Shown here: positions 15,185 through 24,218 of the stretch, piece after piece
Numbering within the stretch: position 1 is the first letter of the stretch
Layout of the letters: the number at the start of each line of letters is the position of its first letter
Source: MWAR01 sp035388825
GTDB lineage: Bacteria > Muiribacteriota > Ozemobacteria > Ozemobacterales > Ozemobacteraceae
DNA: 64,000 bases
Direction of reading: 5' to 3'
NCBI GenBank assembly: GCA_035388825.1
Contig: DAOOQQ010000003.1
Span: 1-64,000, forward strand
The notes under the pieces: generated by a model
Seen by the model: the letters and a program-made list of their open reading frames with translations, nothing else
Told to the model about the DNA's origin: nothing
Databases searched by the model: none
Program-made: the position numbers and the translations under genes

Positions 15185-16597
15185 TCAGAGAACGGCGTAG
15201 TCGCTCTCCTTGGATTTCACCGCATCGTCGGCGAACAGGGCTTCGAGGAACTGCTCGGGATCGAACGTCATCAAATCGTCCATCTTCTCGCCGACACCGA
15301 TGAACTTCACGGGCACCGAGAGCTGCTCCTCGACGGCGAACAGGACGCCGCCCTTGGCAGTTCCGTCGAGCTTCGTCATCACGAGGCCGCTGATCGGCAA
15401 CACCTCGTTGAACAGTTTCGCCTGCTGGACGGCGTTCTGGCCGGTCGTCGCATCGAGGATGAGCAGGATCTCGTGCGGGCCGCCGTCGCTTTCGCGGGCG
15501 GCAATCTTCTGCACCTTGGCCAGCTCGGCCATCAGGTCGGCCTTGACGTGCATGCGGCCGGCCGTGTCGACGATCAGCAGGTCTGCACCGCGCTTTTTGG
15601 CCGCGGCGATCGCGTCGAACACGAGCGCGCCGGGGTCTCCCCCTTCCTGGCCGCGCACGACCTCGACCCCCACCCGCTCACCCCAGATGCAGAGCTGATC
15701 AATGGCCGCGGCGCGGAACGTGTCGCCGGCCGCCAGCATGACCTTCTTGCCCTCTTTCATGAATTTGCGGGCGAGTTTCGCGATCGTCGTCGTCTTTCCG
15801 ACGCCATTCACGCCGATGACCAGGAACAGGGTGAGGCCGCCGGGATTGAACTTCGGCGCCGAGGCAAACTTGGTCAGGCGCAGGTGGAGCTGTTCGCGCA
15901 GCAGTTCATAGATACAATTGGGATCGGTGATCCGGTCGACGGCAACCTTCTGGTGGAGATACTGGAGGAGCTCCTGGGTGGTTTTCACGCCCAGATCGGC
16001 CTCGAAGAGGGTCGCTTCGAGGTCCTCGAGCAGCTCGTCGTCGATCTTCGTGCGACCCAGAACGAGGTTTTTGACCTTGCCCACGAAGCTTTCGCGGGTT
16101 TTCCGCAGTCCAGACGTGAGCCGGTCATACCACGAAAGCGCCGGCTCCTCTTCGAGAGCGGGTCGGGGCGCCCCTTCCGCAGGCAGAGCCGGTGCGACAG
16201 CCGGAACGGCAGCTTCCCCGGCCGGCGGGACCGCGGGCTCTCCGGCGGCGGCTGGCGGTGGCGCCGTGGTGGGCGGCACAGCCAAAATCCGTTCCCCGGG
16301 CTGTTCCGCTCGGAGCTCCGCCGGGGGAGGAACCACTTCTTTGCCCGTGATCTCGGCCTCTGCAGGCCCTTCCTGCTCGTCCTCGATAGGAACGAGCCAG
16401 GCGAACAGCAGCAGGGTGATGCCCGAAAGGGCGGTGACCGAGGCGATGATGATCTGGTTGGGGCCGCTCTGGTAGTAGATCAGGCCGCCCTCGATCAGCA
16501 GGCAGAGGCCGATCAGCAGCACGACGAGCCGCGGCTCGTTCCACTCGTGGGTCGGCGACGGCTGGGGCGTGTTCTTCACATCATGGGGTTCACTCAT
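15185..16597 (-). CDS. ftsY: Signal recognition particle receptor FtsY with membrane-helix N-terminus
   Basis: A 470-residue SRP receptor GTPase that targets ribosome-nascent chain complexes to the Sec translocon. The NG domain (about 155-465) has the P-loop GVNGVGKT (262-269), DTFRAAA (292-298), DTAGR (344-348) and TKLDG (408-412). The N-terminus is unusual: two hydrophobic helices (about 23-41 and 48-70), then a Pro/Ala/Glu-rich linker (75-150). The classical FtsY A domain is acidic and only peripherally bound. Its ATG overlaps the smc stop by 4 bases, so it is the second gene of an smc-ftsY operon, a common arrangement. Confidence 0.97.
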   Translation of the reverse strand: MSEPHDVKNTPQPSPTHEWNEPRLVVLLIGLCLLIEGGLIYYQSGPNQIIIASVTALSGITLLLFAWLVPIEDEQEGPAEAEITGKEVVPPPAELRAEQPGERILAVPPTTAPPPAAAGEPAVPPAGEAAVPAVAPALPAEGAPRPALEEEPALSWYDRLTSGLRKTRESFVGKVKNLVLGRTKIDDELLEDLEATLFEADLGVKTTQELLQYLHQKVAVDRITDPNCIYELLREQLHLRLTKFASAPKFNPGGLTLFLVIGVNGVGKTTTIAKLARKFMKEGKKVMLAAGDTFRAAAIDQLCIWGERVGVEVVRGQEGGDPGALVFDAIAAAKKRGADLLIVDTAGRMHVKADLMAELAKVQKIAARESDGGPHEILLILDATTGQNAVQQAKLFNEVLPISGLVMTKLDGTAKGGVLFAVEEQLSVPVKFIGVGEKMDDLMTFDPEQFLEALFADDAVKSKESDYAVL

Positions 16598-19500
16598 GAA
16601 GCAGTCTCCCGGGGCTCCTGATAGGGGCCGGCATCGGCCGTCTGCGCCCGATCCGCCGCCGCGACGGCCTTGAGCCGCTCGGTGACGCTGACGCCCTTGC
16701 GGGCGGTGAATTCACGAATCTTCTCCTGGTCTTCGAGACGGATCGAGATCTGGCGCGACGTTCCGGTTTTCTCGAGGGTGATCCCGTAGATCACGTCGAC
16801 GGCCTGCATCGTTTCCTTGTTGTGGGTGATGACGAAGAACTGGGTCTTGTCGGCGAAGTTGCGCAGCAGGCGGGTGAACCGCTTGACGTTCGCCTCGTCG
16901 AGCGCGGCCTCGATCTCGTCGAGAATGCAGAACGCGGGCGGTTTGACCTGGAGAATCGAGAACAGCAGGGCGATCGAGATCAACGCCTTTTCCCCGCCCG
17001 AGAAGAGTTCTATCGTCGAGAGTTTCTTTCCGGGAAGCTGGCAAACGATCTCGACATTGCTCTCGAGGGGCAGTTCGGGGGTCGTCAGCTTGAGCCTGGC
17101 GTTGCCGCCGGGGAACACGACCTGGAAAATCTGGCCGAATGCCGAATCGATCTGCCCGAACGTCTCCATGAACCGCTCGCTGGAGATCTTCTCGATCTCG
17201 GCGATCACCTGTTCGAGTGAGACGGCGGCTTCGGTCATGTCGCGCACCTGGCCGTTGAGGAACTCGAATCGCTCCTTCGTCTTTTCGTATTCCTCGATGG
17301 CAAGCGGGTTGACCGGCTCGAGCCGCTGCTGCTCGCCGCGCCGCTCCGCGATCTGGCCGCTCAGCACGTCCCGGCTCTCGTATTTGCGGAGCTGGGTGCC
17401 GATCTGGGCCGGGTCGAACTCGTATTCGGAGCGGAGGATGCTTTCCTTGTTCGCGATGTGGGTCTTGACCTCGGCGAGCTTCACATCAAGCTCTCCGAGC
17501 TTGGTGCGGGTCGATTCGGCGATCTTCGAGCGGCTCTGCCAGGTGTGATCGAGGGTCTCGAGCTCCTTGGAGCAGGCCCGATACTCGGCCTGAAGCGTCT
17601 CATAGGCTTTTTCCAGCTCGGCTTTCCGGGCTTCGAGGGTCTGAATCTCGTTCTGGAAGGCGGCGATCCCGGCTTCCGCCTCCTTGCGGAGCTGCTCGAG
17701 CCGCGCCACCTCTTCGCCGGCACGGTCGCGGCGCTCCTGGGCATCGCGGCGGCGGCGCATGGCGGCATCGATTTCCTTCTTCAGAGCCTTCTTGCGCTCG
17801 GCAATCTGACCCTGGGTCACTTTCTCGTCGGCATGGAGCCCGCGCAGGGAGGCAAGGCGGGTCTGGATCGCCGATTCCCGGCCGCTCATTTCCTGGAGCC
17901 GGGCGGTGAGTTCGATGTTCTGGCTTTCGAGCAGGGTCAATTCCTGCTGGGCGGCCGCCTGGACCTGGCGGATCCGTTCGAGCTCTTTCTGGATCTCGCG
18001 GCGGTTGATATCGAGATTCTGGAACTCGTTTCGTCGGGTCGCGAGGTCACCATCGGTGATCACCAGGCGTTTCTGGAAGAACTCCATCGACTGGCGGGTG
18101 CGGGAAAGGCTTTCTTCCCGCTGCCGGATGACCTGACCGAGGGCGACCCGCTCGTTGCGAAGCCGGACGACCTGGACACTCAGCTTCTTTTCAGCCGCGG
18201 CAAGGGTCTGGATCCTGGCCTCGGCCTCCTCGAGCTCGCGCTTGCGGGCAAGCAGGCCCGCCGACTTCTGGCCCTCGGCGCCGCCCGTCATCGCGCCGGA
18301 GGAGCGGACGATATCGCCCTCGAGGGTGACGATGCGGTTGAAGTTGCGCGTCGAGCGCGAGTAGGCGACGGCATCGTCGAGGTTCTCGAAGACGAGGATG
18401 CGCCCGAGCAGGAAGTTCATGATCGTATAATATTGCGCATCATATTGAACGAGATCGAGCGCAACGCCGAGACAGCCCTTGGCACGGACAGCTTCAAGCC
18501 GGGCGGGCGGCTGGATCATGTCGATCGGCAGGAACGTCGCGCGGCCGGCCTTGCGTTCTTTCAGGACCGCGATTGCCCGCTGGGCCGTTGCGGCATCGCG
18601 CGTGACGATATCCTGGATGCTGCCGCCGAGGGCGGTTTCGAAGGCCATCTCGTAGCCCTTCGGCACGGTGATCAGATCCCCCACCATGCCGCAGATGCCG
18701 GGCAGTTCCCGGTCCTTCAGCGCGAGGGCCTCGCGCACGCCGCGATGGATGCCGCTGTCGGAGCGGTTCTTCAGCTCCTCGAGGATGTTCCGGCGGGCGG
18801 TGAGCACCTTGAACTGGTCGACGGTGCCGGAGAGTTCCTCCTCGGCGCGGCGGAGATCCTTGTCGAGCTTGTTGGCGCGCGCCTGGTCGTCGGCAAGCCG
18901 GGTTCCCTCATCGGCGATCGTCGTTTCCATCGCCTTCAGCTCTTTCTCGATGCCGGTCTTTTCCGTGGCCAGCTTGTCGATGACGGCCTCGAGCGTGGTG
19001 ACATCACCGCTGCCCTTCTCGAGCTGGCGGTCCAGGATCTGGATCTGCTGGTTCGAGGTGTTGATCGTGGTCTTCTTCTCGCTCATCTGGGCCGCGATCT
19101 TGTAGGAAGACTCGCGGTCCTGGCCGACGCTCTTCAGATGGGCGTCGAGCTCGGCCTGCACCTTGCCGGTATTCGCTTCGATCTCGGCCATCCGGCCTGC
19201 AACAGCGCTTTCCTCGGTCTCGGCATCGCGGAGGCGGTTCTCGGCGTCGGTGATCTCCTGACCGCCGTCGGCGAGCATCTTGTCGATGCCGGTCATCTCA
19301 TCGGCGATCGCCTGGCGGCGGGACTCATGACCGCGCGCCTCCTCGCGAAGGAGGCCCATCCGGCCCCGCGTTTCATCGATCGTGGCCGCGACCTTGCGGG
19401 AATCACTCTGCCGCGTCTGGAGCTGGTTCTCGAACTCCTGCACCTTTTCGCGGACGCCGCTCTTGCGGCTGTCGATCTCCTCGAGGAACTTCTCGATCTC

Positions 19501-20268
19501 GGCGACCTTGGCAAGCAGACCGCGCCGCATCGAATCGACGTTTTCCGCATCCCCATAGAGCTGGGACAGGTCGAACAGGACGAGGTCGATCTCGAGAGCC
19601 CGGATCTCAGCCGCGAGCGTCTGGTACCGGCGGGTCTTCTCGGCCTGTTCGGAAAGAGGCCCGAGCTGGTTCTGGATCTCGCCGATGATGTCCTGGAGGC
19701 GGGTGATATTTGCCTTGGTATGGTCGAGCTTGGTCAGGGTGTTGGCTTTGCGATGCTTGAACTTCGTGATGCCCGCGGCTTCCTCGATGAGGGCGCGGCG
19801 GGTCTGGGTGCGCTGGAAGATGATGTCCTCGATATCCCCCTGGCCGATGACCGAGTAGCCATCCTTGCCGATACCGGTGTCCATCAGCATTTCCTTGATG
19901 TCGTTCAGAAGGGAGCGGGTGCCGTTCACGAGGTAATTGCTCTCCCCCGACTTGAACAACTGGCGGCCGATCGTCACTTCCGAAAAGTCGAGCGGCATCA
20001 TCCGGTCTTCGTTGTCGAGGATGAGCTTGACCTGGGCAAACGCGGCCGAACGCAGCGACGGGGAGCCGGCGAAAATCACCTCGGCCATCTTGTTTCCGCG
20101 GAGAGCCTTCGCGCTCTGTTCCCCGAGCACCCAGCGGATGGCGTCGCAGACGTTGCTCTTTCCCGAGCCGTTGGGGCCGATGATGGCCGTGATGCCAGGC
20201 TGGAAATCGAAGACCGTCTTGCGGCCGAACGATTTGAATCCCATGATTTCGAGGGACTTGAGATACAT
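16594..20268 (-). CDS. smc: Chromosome segregation protein SMC
   Basis: A 1,224-residue condensin ATPase that organises and segregates the chromosome with ScpA/ScpB. Walker A GPNGSGKS is at residues 31-38 after the typical start MYLKSLEIMGFKSFG. Two long coiled coils flank a hinge at about 510-680. The C-terminal head has the ABC signature LFSGGEKA and Walker B CILDEIEAALD. Length is normal. The DNA near 18421-18440 is a short A+T-rich patch encoding VQYDAQYYT. A short C-terminal extension follows the head (about 1185-1224). It is translationally coupled to ftsY. Confidence 0.97.
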   Translation of the reverse strand: MYLKSLEIMGFKSFGRKTVFDFQPGITAIIGPNGSGKSNVCDAIRWVLGEQSAKALRGNKMAEVIFAGSPSLRSAAFAQVKLILDNEDRMMPLDFSEVTIGRQLFKSGESNYLVNGTRSLLNDIKEMLMDTGIGKDGYSVIGQGDIEDIIFQRTQTRRALIEEAAGITKFKHRKANTLTKLDHTKANITRLQDIIGEIQNQLGPLSEQAEKTRRYQTLAAEIRALEIDLVLFDLSQLYGDAENVDSMRRGLLAKVAEIEKFLEEIDSRKSGVREKVQEFENQLQTRQSDSRKVAATIDETRGRMGLLREEARGHESRRQAIADEMTGIDKMLADGGQEITDAENRLRDAETEESAVAGRMAEIEANTGKVQAELDAHLKSVGQDRESSYKIAAQMSEKKTTINTSNQQIQILDRQLEKGSGDVTTLEAVIDKLATEKTGIEKELKAMETTIADEGTRLADDQARANKLDKDLRRAEEELSGTVDQFKVLTARRNILEELKNRSDSGIHRGVREALALKDRELPGICGMVGDLITVPKGYEMAFETALGGSIQDIVTRDAATAQRAIAVLKERKAGRATFLPIDMIQPPARLEAVRAKGCLGVALDLVQYDAQYYTIMNFLLGRILVFENLDDAVAYSRSTRNFNRIVTLEGDIVRSSGAMTGGAEGQKSAGLLARKRELEEAEARIQTLAAAEKKLSVQVVRLRNERVALGQVIRQREESLSRTRQSMEFFQKRLVITDGDLATRRNEFQNLDINRREIQKELERIRQVQAAAQQELTLLESQNIELTARLQEMSGRESAIQTRLASLRGLHADEKVTQGQIAERKKALKKEIDAAMRRRRDAQERRDRAGEEVARLEQLRKEAEAGIAAFQNEIQTLEARKAELEKAYETLQAEYRACSKELETLDHTWQSRSKIAESTRTKLGELDVKLAEVKTHIANKESILRSEYEFDPAQIGTQLRKYESRDVLSGQIAERRGEQQRLEPVNPLAIEEYEKTKERFEFLNGQVRDMTEAAVSLEQVIAEIEKISSERFMETFGQIDSAFGQIFQVVFPGGNARLKLTTPELPLESNVEIVCQLPGKKLSTIELFSGGEKALISIALLFSILQVKPPAFCILDEIEAALDEANVKRFTRLLRNFADKTQFFVITHNKETMQAVDVIYGITLEKTGTSRQISIRLEDQEKIREFTARKGVSVTERLKAVAAADRAQTADAGPYQEPRETAS

Positions 20269-20465
20269 GGTTGTGCGTCTGTCCTTCCGGAAAGCTCATC
20301 CCACAGGGGAAGGGCCGGCAAAGGCCGGTCAGTAAACGTACCACATCCCGGCAAAAAATGACAGCCCCACCCCGCCCTGCATGCCGGGTCCGGAAGAATG
20401 GGTCCGGCTGAATTGCGCCATCCGGGCGCCGCCGGCCCACTTCCCGCCTCGTAAGGGTCTGATCC

Positions 20466-20494
20466 TTGACGTACCGGATGTTTTTGCGCAGAAT
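20466..20494 (+). promoter_or_regulatory. Promoter of the phospholipase D-family gene
   Basis: TTGACG (20466-20471), a 17-base spacer and CAGAAT (20489-20494) lie about 50 bases before the ATG. CAAGGAGG follows as a ribosome site. Confidence 0.55.
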
Positions 20495-20547
20495 TAGAAA
20501 ATAATCTTCGAATTTCGCCCGGTATTTCCCTCAAGGAGGGTCTTTTC

Positions 20548-22074
20548 ATGAAGCGACTGGATCACTGGATTTCCCGTCTCGCCGTGCTGGCCGTGTTCGT
20601 CATCCTGGCCGCCGCCGCATCCTGGGCCGGCGCCCCCACTCTGCCGGCCAACGATGACCTGCGGGCGGCGTTCGATGCGATCGGCGTCCCGAAAGGCGAT
20701 ATCAGCACCCGCGTGCGTCTCATCTGGCGCAACGACGATGCCTGGTATGCCCGCTGGAAGATGATCGAATCGGCGAAACAGACCATCGACTGCACCTATT
20801 ACATCGTCGACAAGGACATTTTCGGCCAGGCGTTCCTCGGCCTGCTCGCCAAGAAGGCCCGGGAGGGTGTGAAGATCCGCCTGATGATCGACGGGCGCAT
20901 CTATCGTTCCGGCTATATGAAGGGCATGCCCGACCGGTTCCAGGAGCTTGCGGCACTCCCGAACGTCGAGATCAAGCAGTTCAACGCCGTCGCGAAGTCG
21001 CTGACGGGTCTGTTCGAGGATTTCCGCCTGGTCTTCGCCAGCAACCACGACAAGATCATCATCATCGACGGCCAGACGACGATCATCGGCGGCCGCAACA
21101 TCGGCCCGGATTATTTCGTCGGCAAGGGCGAATACGACATCGTCTACCGCGACACCGACGTGCTGATGAGCGGCACGCATGTCGCGACCCAGCTGAAGCA
21201 GGCGTTCGACGACGAGTGGGTCTGCCTGAAGAACTCCACCGTCAAGCCCGACAAGATCAACTGGAAAGACCAGTCGGCGCGGCTCGATCTGGCCTACCAG
21301 GCGATGCGCCGGTTCATCATGGGTGAAGGCCTGTTCGACGCCTCCAAGGTGAAGCTCTCCGGCAAACTGCCCGAAGCCCTCAAGGAGTTCAACGAGGAGC
21401 TGTCGAAGTTCAAAAATCTTTCGAGCTATACTTCCTTCCAGCTGTTCCGGGGCGAGCGGCCGAAGCCGGTCAAGATCCTCGACAAGCATTCCCGCCTGGG
21501 CGCGCTGAACGGCATCACGCCGTCGCTGGTCAAGTTCATCGAATGCAGCCGCGAAGAGATCATCATCCAGAACCCCTATCTGGTGCTGACGGCCGAGGCC
21601 GACGCGGCCCTCAAGCGCGCCTCGGCGCGCGGCGTGAAGATCATCATGCACACCAACAGCGGCGGCTCGACGGATTCGCTGTTCCCGCAGGCGTTCCTGA
21701 TGTCCGACTGGAAGAAGATGCTGAAAGAGATGCCGACCTGCCACCTGCTCGTCGCCCCGACGATCAACGAACGGCTCCACTCGAAGGTGTTCGTGTTCGA
21801 CCGCCAGATCGCCGTCGTGGGCTCCTACAACATGGATGCCCTCAGCGAGCAGGTGAACTCGGAAGTCGTCGCCGCGATCTGCGACCGGCAGTTCGCCACG
21901 ATGACCGCGCTGCGCCTGATCGACGACATGAAGTCGGCCGTCGAGTACAAGATCTCGATCGACAAGGACGGCAACGTCACCAAGGTCTACGGCCCCGAAG
22001 ATCACTGCTCGAAGAAGATCGTCGACCGGATGAACTTCCTGCGCAAGCTCACCTGGCTGCGCCCGGTCATCTGA
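20548..22074 (+). CDS. Exported phospholipase D / cardiolipin synthase-like protein
   Basis: A 508-residue member of the PLD superfamily with a Sec signal peptide (residues 1-28). Both HKD motifs are present: HDKIIIIDG beginning at His167 and HSKVFVFD beginning at His411, each followed by the GG/GS-N element. The two halves form one active site that cleaves or transfers phosphodiesters. Cardiolipin synthases are anchored by N-terminal membrane helices, whereas this protein seems periplasmic, like many exported PLD-family proteins. Substrate is unknown. It is a single gene with its own promoter and terminator. Confidence 0.85.
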   Translation: MKRLDHWISRLAVLAVFVILAAAASWAGAPTLPANDDLRAAFDAIGVPKGDISTRVRLIWRNDDAWYARWKMIESAKQTIDCTYYIVDKDIFGQAFLGLLAKKAREGVKIRLMIDGRIYRSGYMKGMPDRFQELAALPNVEIKQFNAVAKSLTGLFEDFRLVFASNHDKIIIIDGQTTIIGGRNIGPDYFVGKGEYDIVYRDTDVLMSGTHVATQLKQAFDDEWVCLKNSTVKPDKINWKDQSARLDLAYQAMRRFIMGEGLFDASKVKLSGKLPEALKEFNEELSKFKNLSSYTSFQLFRGERPKPVKILDKHSRLGALNGITPSLVKFIECSREEIIIQNPYLVLTAEADAALKRASARGVKIIMHTNSGGSTDSLFPQAFLMSDWKKMLKEMPTCHLLVAPTINERLHSKVFVFDRQIAVVGSYNMDALSEQVNSEVVAAICDRQFATMTALRLIDDMKSAVEYKISIDKDGNVTKVYGPEDHCSKKIVDRMNFLRKLTWLRPVI

Positions 22075-22094
22075 TCCCGTTCCGCCCTTTCCAC

Positions 22095-22126
22095 AAGCCC
22101 CGGGGGATCGCCCCCGGGGCTTTTTT
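22095..22126 (+). terminator. Rho-independent terminator after the PLD gene
   Basis: A 12-bp stem AAGCCCCGGGGG (22095-22106) with CCCCCGGGGCTT (22111-22122), an ATCG loop and a T-run. Confidence 0.95.
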
Positions 22127-22135
22127 CACGGTTCC

Positions 22136-22164
22136 TTGCGCGGACCGGCCCGCTCAGGTATGCT
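22136..22164 (+). promoter_or_regulatory. Promoter of the YgjV-GNAT gene
   Basis: TTGCGC (22136-22141), 17 bases, TATGCT (22159-22164). The leader to the ATG at 22201 is about 30 bases and ends with a weak CGAGG ribosome site. Confidence 0.6.
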
Positions 22165-22200
22165 TGCCGCCCGCTCCAAGACATCCTTCACGAGGCACAC

Positions 22201-22833
22201 ATGAATCTGAACGAAATCATCGGCTATGCCGGCTCCCTGCTCGTCGCCGTCTCCCTCAGCATGCAGTCGGTCCTGCGGCTGCGCTGGATCAATCTCGTCG
22301 GGGCCGCCATCTTCGCCCTGTACGGCTGGCTGATCGGGGCCATGCCGATCCTGGTCGTGAACGGGTATATCGCCGTGATGGACGCGTATTACCTGTGGCA
22401 GATCTACCGGCAGTCCGACTTTTTCACCCTCGAGCCGCTTTCGGAGATCGGCGACCTGTTTTTTCTCCGGTTCATGCGGTTTCATGAAAAAGATATCGTC
22501 AGCTATTTTCCCCGCGCCTTCCAGGACACGTTCGAGCCGGAAGACACGTGGCTGCTGTTCCGCAACATGATGCCGGTGGGGGTGTTCGCGATCAGGCCGG
22601 GCCGTGACGGCACGGCTGAGATCCTGATGGATTACGTGATTCCCGCTTACCGGGACTTCCAGTTCGGGCGGTTCCTGTTCGAGCACAAGCGAACCTATTT
22701 CCGCGACCGTGCCATCCGCACCCTCGAGGCCTGGACGGCCGTTCCGGCCCACCAGGGCTATCTCGAGAACCTGGGCTTCACGGCCGCGGGGGAAGAGGCC
22801 GCGCGCGGCCGGCGGTATATCAAGGCGCTGTAG
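22201..22833 (+). CDS. YgjV-family membrane domain fused to a GNAT-like domain
   Basis: 210 residues. The first 78 form three membrane helices with the YgjV pattern (IIGYAGSLLVAVSLSMQSV, LRWINLVGAAIFALYGWLIG, PILVVNGYIAVMDAYYL). The remainder is soluble and reads as an acetyltransferase-like fold, with PAYRDFQFGRFLFEH and the terminal AHQGYLENLGF stretch typical of GNAT ends. Function is unknown. The C-terminus overlaps the convergent membrane-protein gene by 14 bases. Confidence 0.7.
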   Translation: MNLNEIIGYAGSLLVAVSLSMQSVLRLRWINLVGAAIFALYGWLIGAMPILVVNGYIAVMDAYYLWQIYRQSDFFTLEPLSEIGDLFFLRFMRFHEKDIVSYFPRAFQDTFEPEDTWLLFRNMMPVGVFAIRPGRDGTAEILMDYVIPAYRDFQFGRFLFEHKRTYFRDRAIRTLEAWTAVPAHQGYLENLGFTAAGEEAARGRRYIKAL

Positions 22834-24196
22834 GCTCCGACGCGGGTTCGAACTCCGGTTCCGGGGCTTCCCCGGCTAAAACGGAAGAGGCATCCTCGGC
22901 CGGCGCCAGAGGGCGGTCAGCCGGTTCCGCCCCGGCGGTCTCGGCCGTTCCCGTTCCGGAGGATTCCTCGTCATGGACGAGCTGGAGCGTGCCGTCATGT
23001 TCCTCGATGCGGAGGCGGGGAACCTGGGGAAGAGCCGTGATGTCGTCGGGGGTCAGGTGAAGCAGGCCCTTCCACATCAGTTCGCCCAGATCATGGGTCG
23101 TGACGACCCGGCTCCGGATGCGACCCTGGAGGAGGGCATCGACGTCGGTGCCCAGCTCGCCGCGGACGGTCGGATTAATGCCGAAACCGGACGGGTTGAG
23201 GAAGAGGAACAGGTGGACGAGGATGACGAGAATGACGGTTCCGGCGAGCCGCGTGTTGAGGCCCAGCGGCTCGATCTCGCTGAGCGCTTTCAGCAGCAGC
23301 ACGACCCCGGTGACGATGAACAGCGGCATCCCGCCGAAATTCACCAGGGCGAGGAAGCCCGTGAAGGCATAGAAAATCACCATCGGAAAGTTTTCCTCGT
23401 CGATGCGGGAAAGCGCGATCAGGTTGGGCACCAGGAAGATACCGGCCAGCAGGCTCAGCAGGAGCTGGTCTTCGGGGTGCGGATACCGCATCGAAAGCGG
23501 GATCTGGTTCGAGACGGCGCTCGCCGCCCCCTCCGGGAAGCAGAGGATGCCGATGAGGGCGCTGAGGATCAGGGTGAGCCGGAATCCCGGCCGGACGAGG
23601 GCATAACACGTCACGAGCGCGACGAGCACCCAGCTGTTGAGGCCGAGCGCGCTCGCCGCAGCCGTGATTGGGATCAGCGCCACGCCGAATTTTTCCCGGA
23701 GCCACTCCCCGTCGAGAATGGCCAGCAATCCGACCGTGAAGATCAGCTGCAACAACGCACGCAGCCCGAGCAGCGGCTGCATGGCGAAGGCAAATATCCC
23801 AAGAACGATCAAGCCAGGGAGGATTTCCCGGCCCCGATAGATCCAGACGAGGAGGAGGCAGGAGAGAAGGAAGAACAGGCCATGGCACAGCGTTTTCAGT
23901 CCGGCCAGCGAGGCGGCCGACTGGGCGAAGGCGAAGGCGATGCTCTCGGGCAGGACCGCCCAGCCGATATTCAGATCGAACTCGCGGGCGAACAGGAGAT
24001 CCCAGTAGGTGCCGGAGGCGAAGGGGCAGGACCGGGTGTAGAAGAAGAGCACGGCGAGGGTGGCCAGGAGCGCGGCGATGCGCTCCCAGTCCCAGGGGGA
24101 CTCTTCGAGCGTCCCGACGGCGGCCTCGGCCTGAAGGCCGGCAGGGATCCGGTCCGGCTCCGGCTGCGGCATCGGTTCGGCGTTCTGTTCCGTCAC
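22820..24196 (-). CDS. Polytopic membrane protein of unknown function
   Basis: 458 residues with about ten membrane helices between residues 35 and 335 and hydrophilic ends. After the first helix the extracytoplasmic stretch CPFASGTYWDLLFAREFDL resembles loops of large polytopic glycan-acting membrane proteins, but no catalytic motif can be named. A C-terminal soluble domain of about 110 residues ends in a Glu/Ala/Pro-rich tail. It lies 22 bases downstream of the molybdenum hydroxylase gene, so co-transcription is likely, but no functional link is evident. Confidence 0.7.
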   Translation of the reverse strand: MTEQNAEPMPQPEPDRIPAGLQAEAAVGTLEESPWDWERIAALLATLAVLFFYTRSCPFASGTYWDLLFAREFDLNIGWAVLPESIAFAFAQSAASLAGLKTLCHGLFFLLSCLLLVWIYRGREILPGLIVLGIFAFAMQPLLGLRALLQLIFTVGLLAILDGEWLREKFGVALIPITAAASALGLNSWVLVALVTCYALVRPGFRLTLILSALIGILCFPEGAASAVSNQIPLSMRYPHPEDQLLLSLLAGIFLVPNLIALSRIDEENFPMVIFYAFTGFLALVNFGGMPLFIVTGVVLLLKALSEIEPLGLNTRLAGTVILVILVHLFLFLNPSGFGINPTVRGELGTDVDALLQGRIRSRVVTTHDLGELMWKGLLHLTPDDITALPQVPRLRIEEHDGTLQLVHDEESSGTGTAETAGAEPADRPLAPAEDASSVLAGEAPEPEFEPASEPTAP

Positions 24197-24218
24197 GTGC
24201 TTCCCCTCCTGGTTCGCT

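Noticed and set aside
17458..20361. A 967-codon plus-strand frame opposite smc, and similar long frames opposite the cyclase, C11 peptidase, HEAT-PilT, copA and aldo/keto reductase genes
   Set aside because: All are codon-bias shadows of well-identified genes and lack ribosome sites or recognisable domains.
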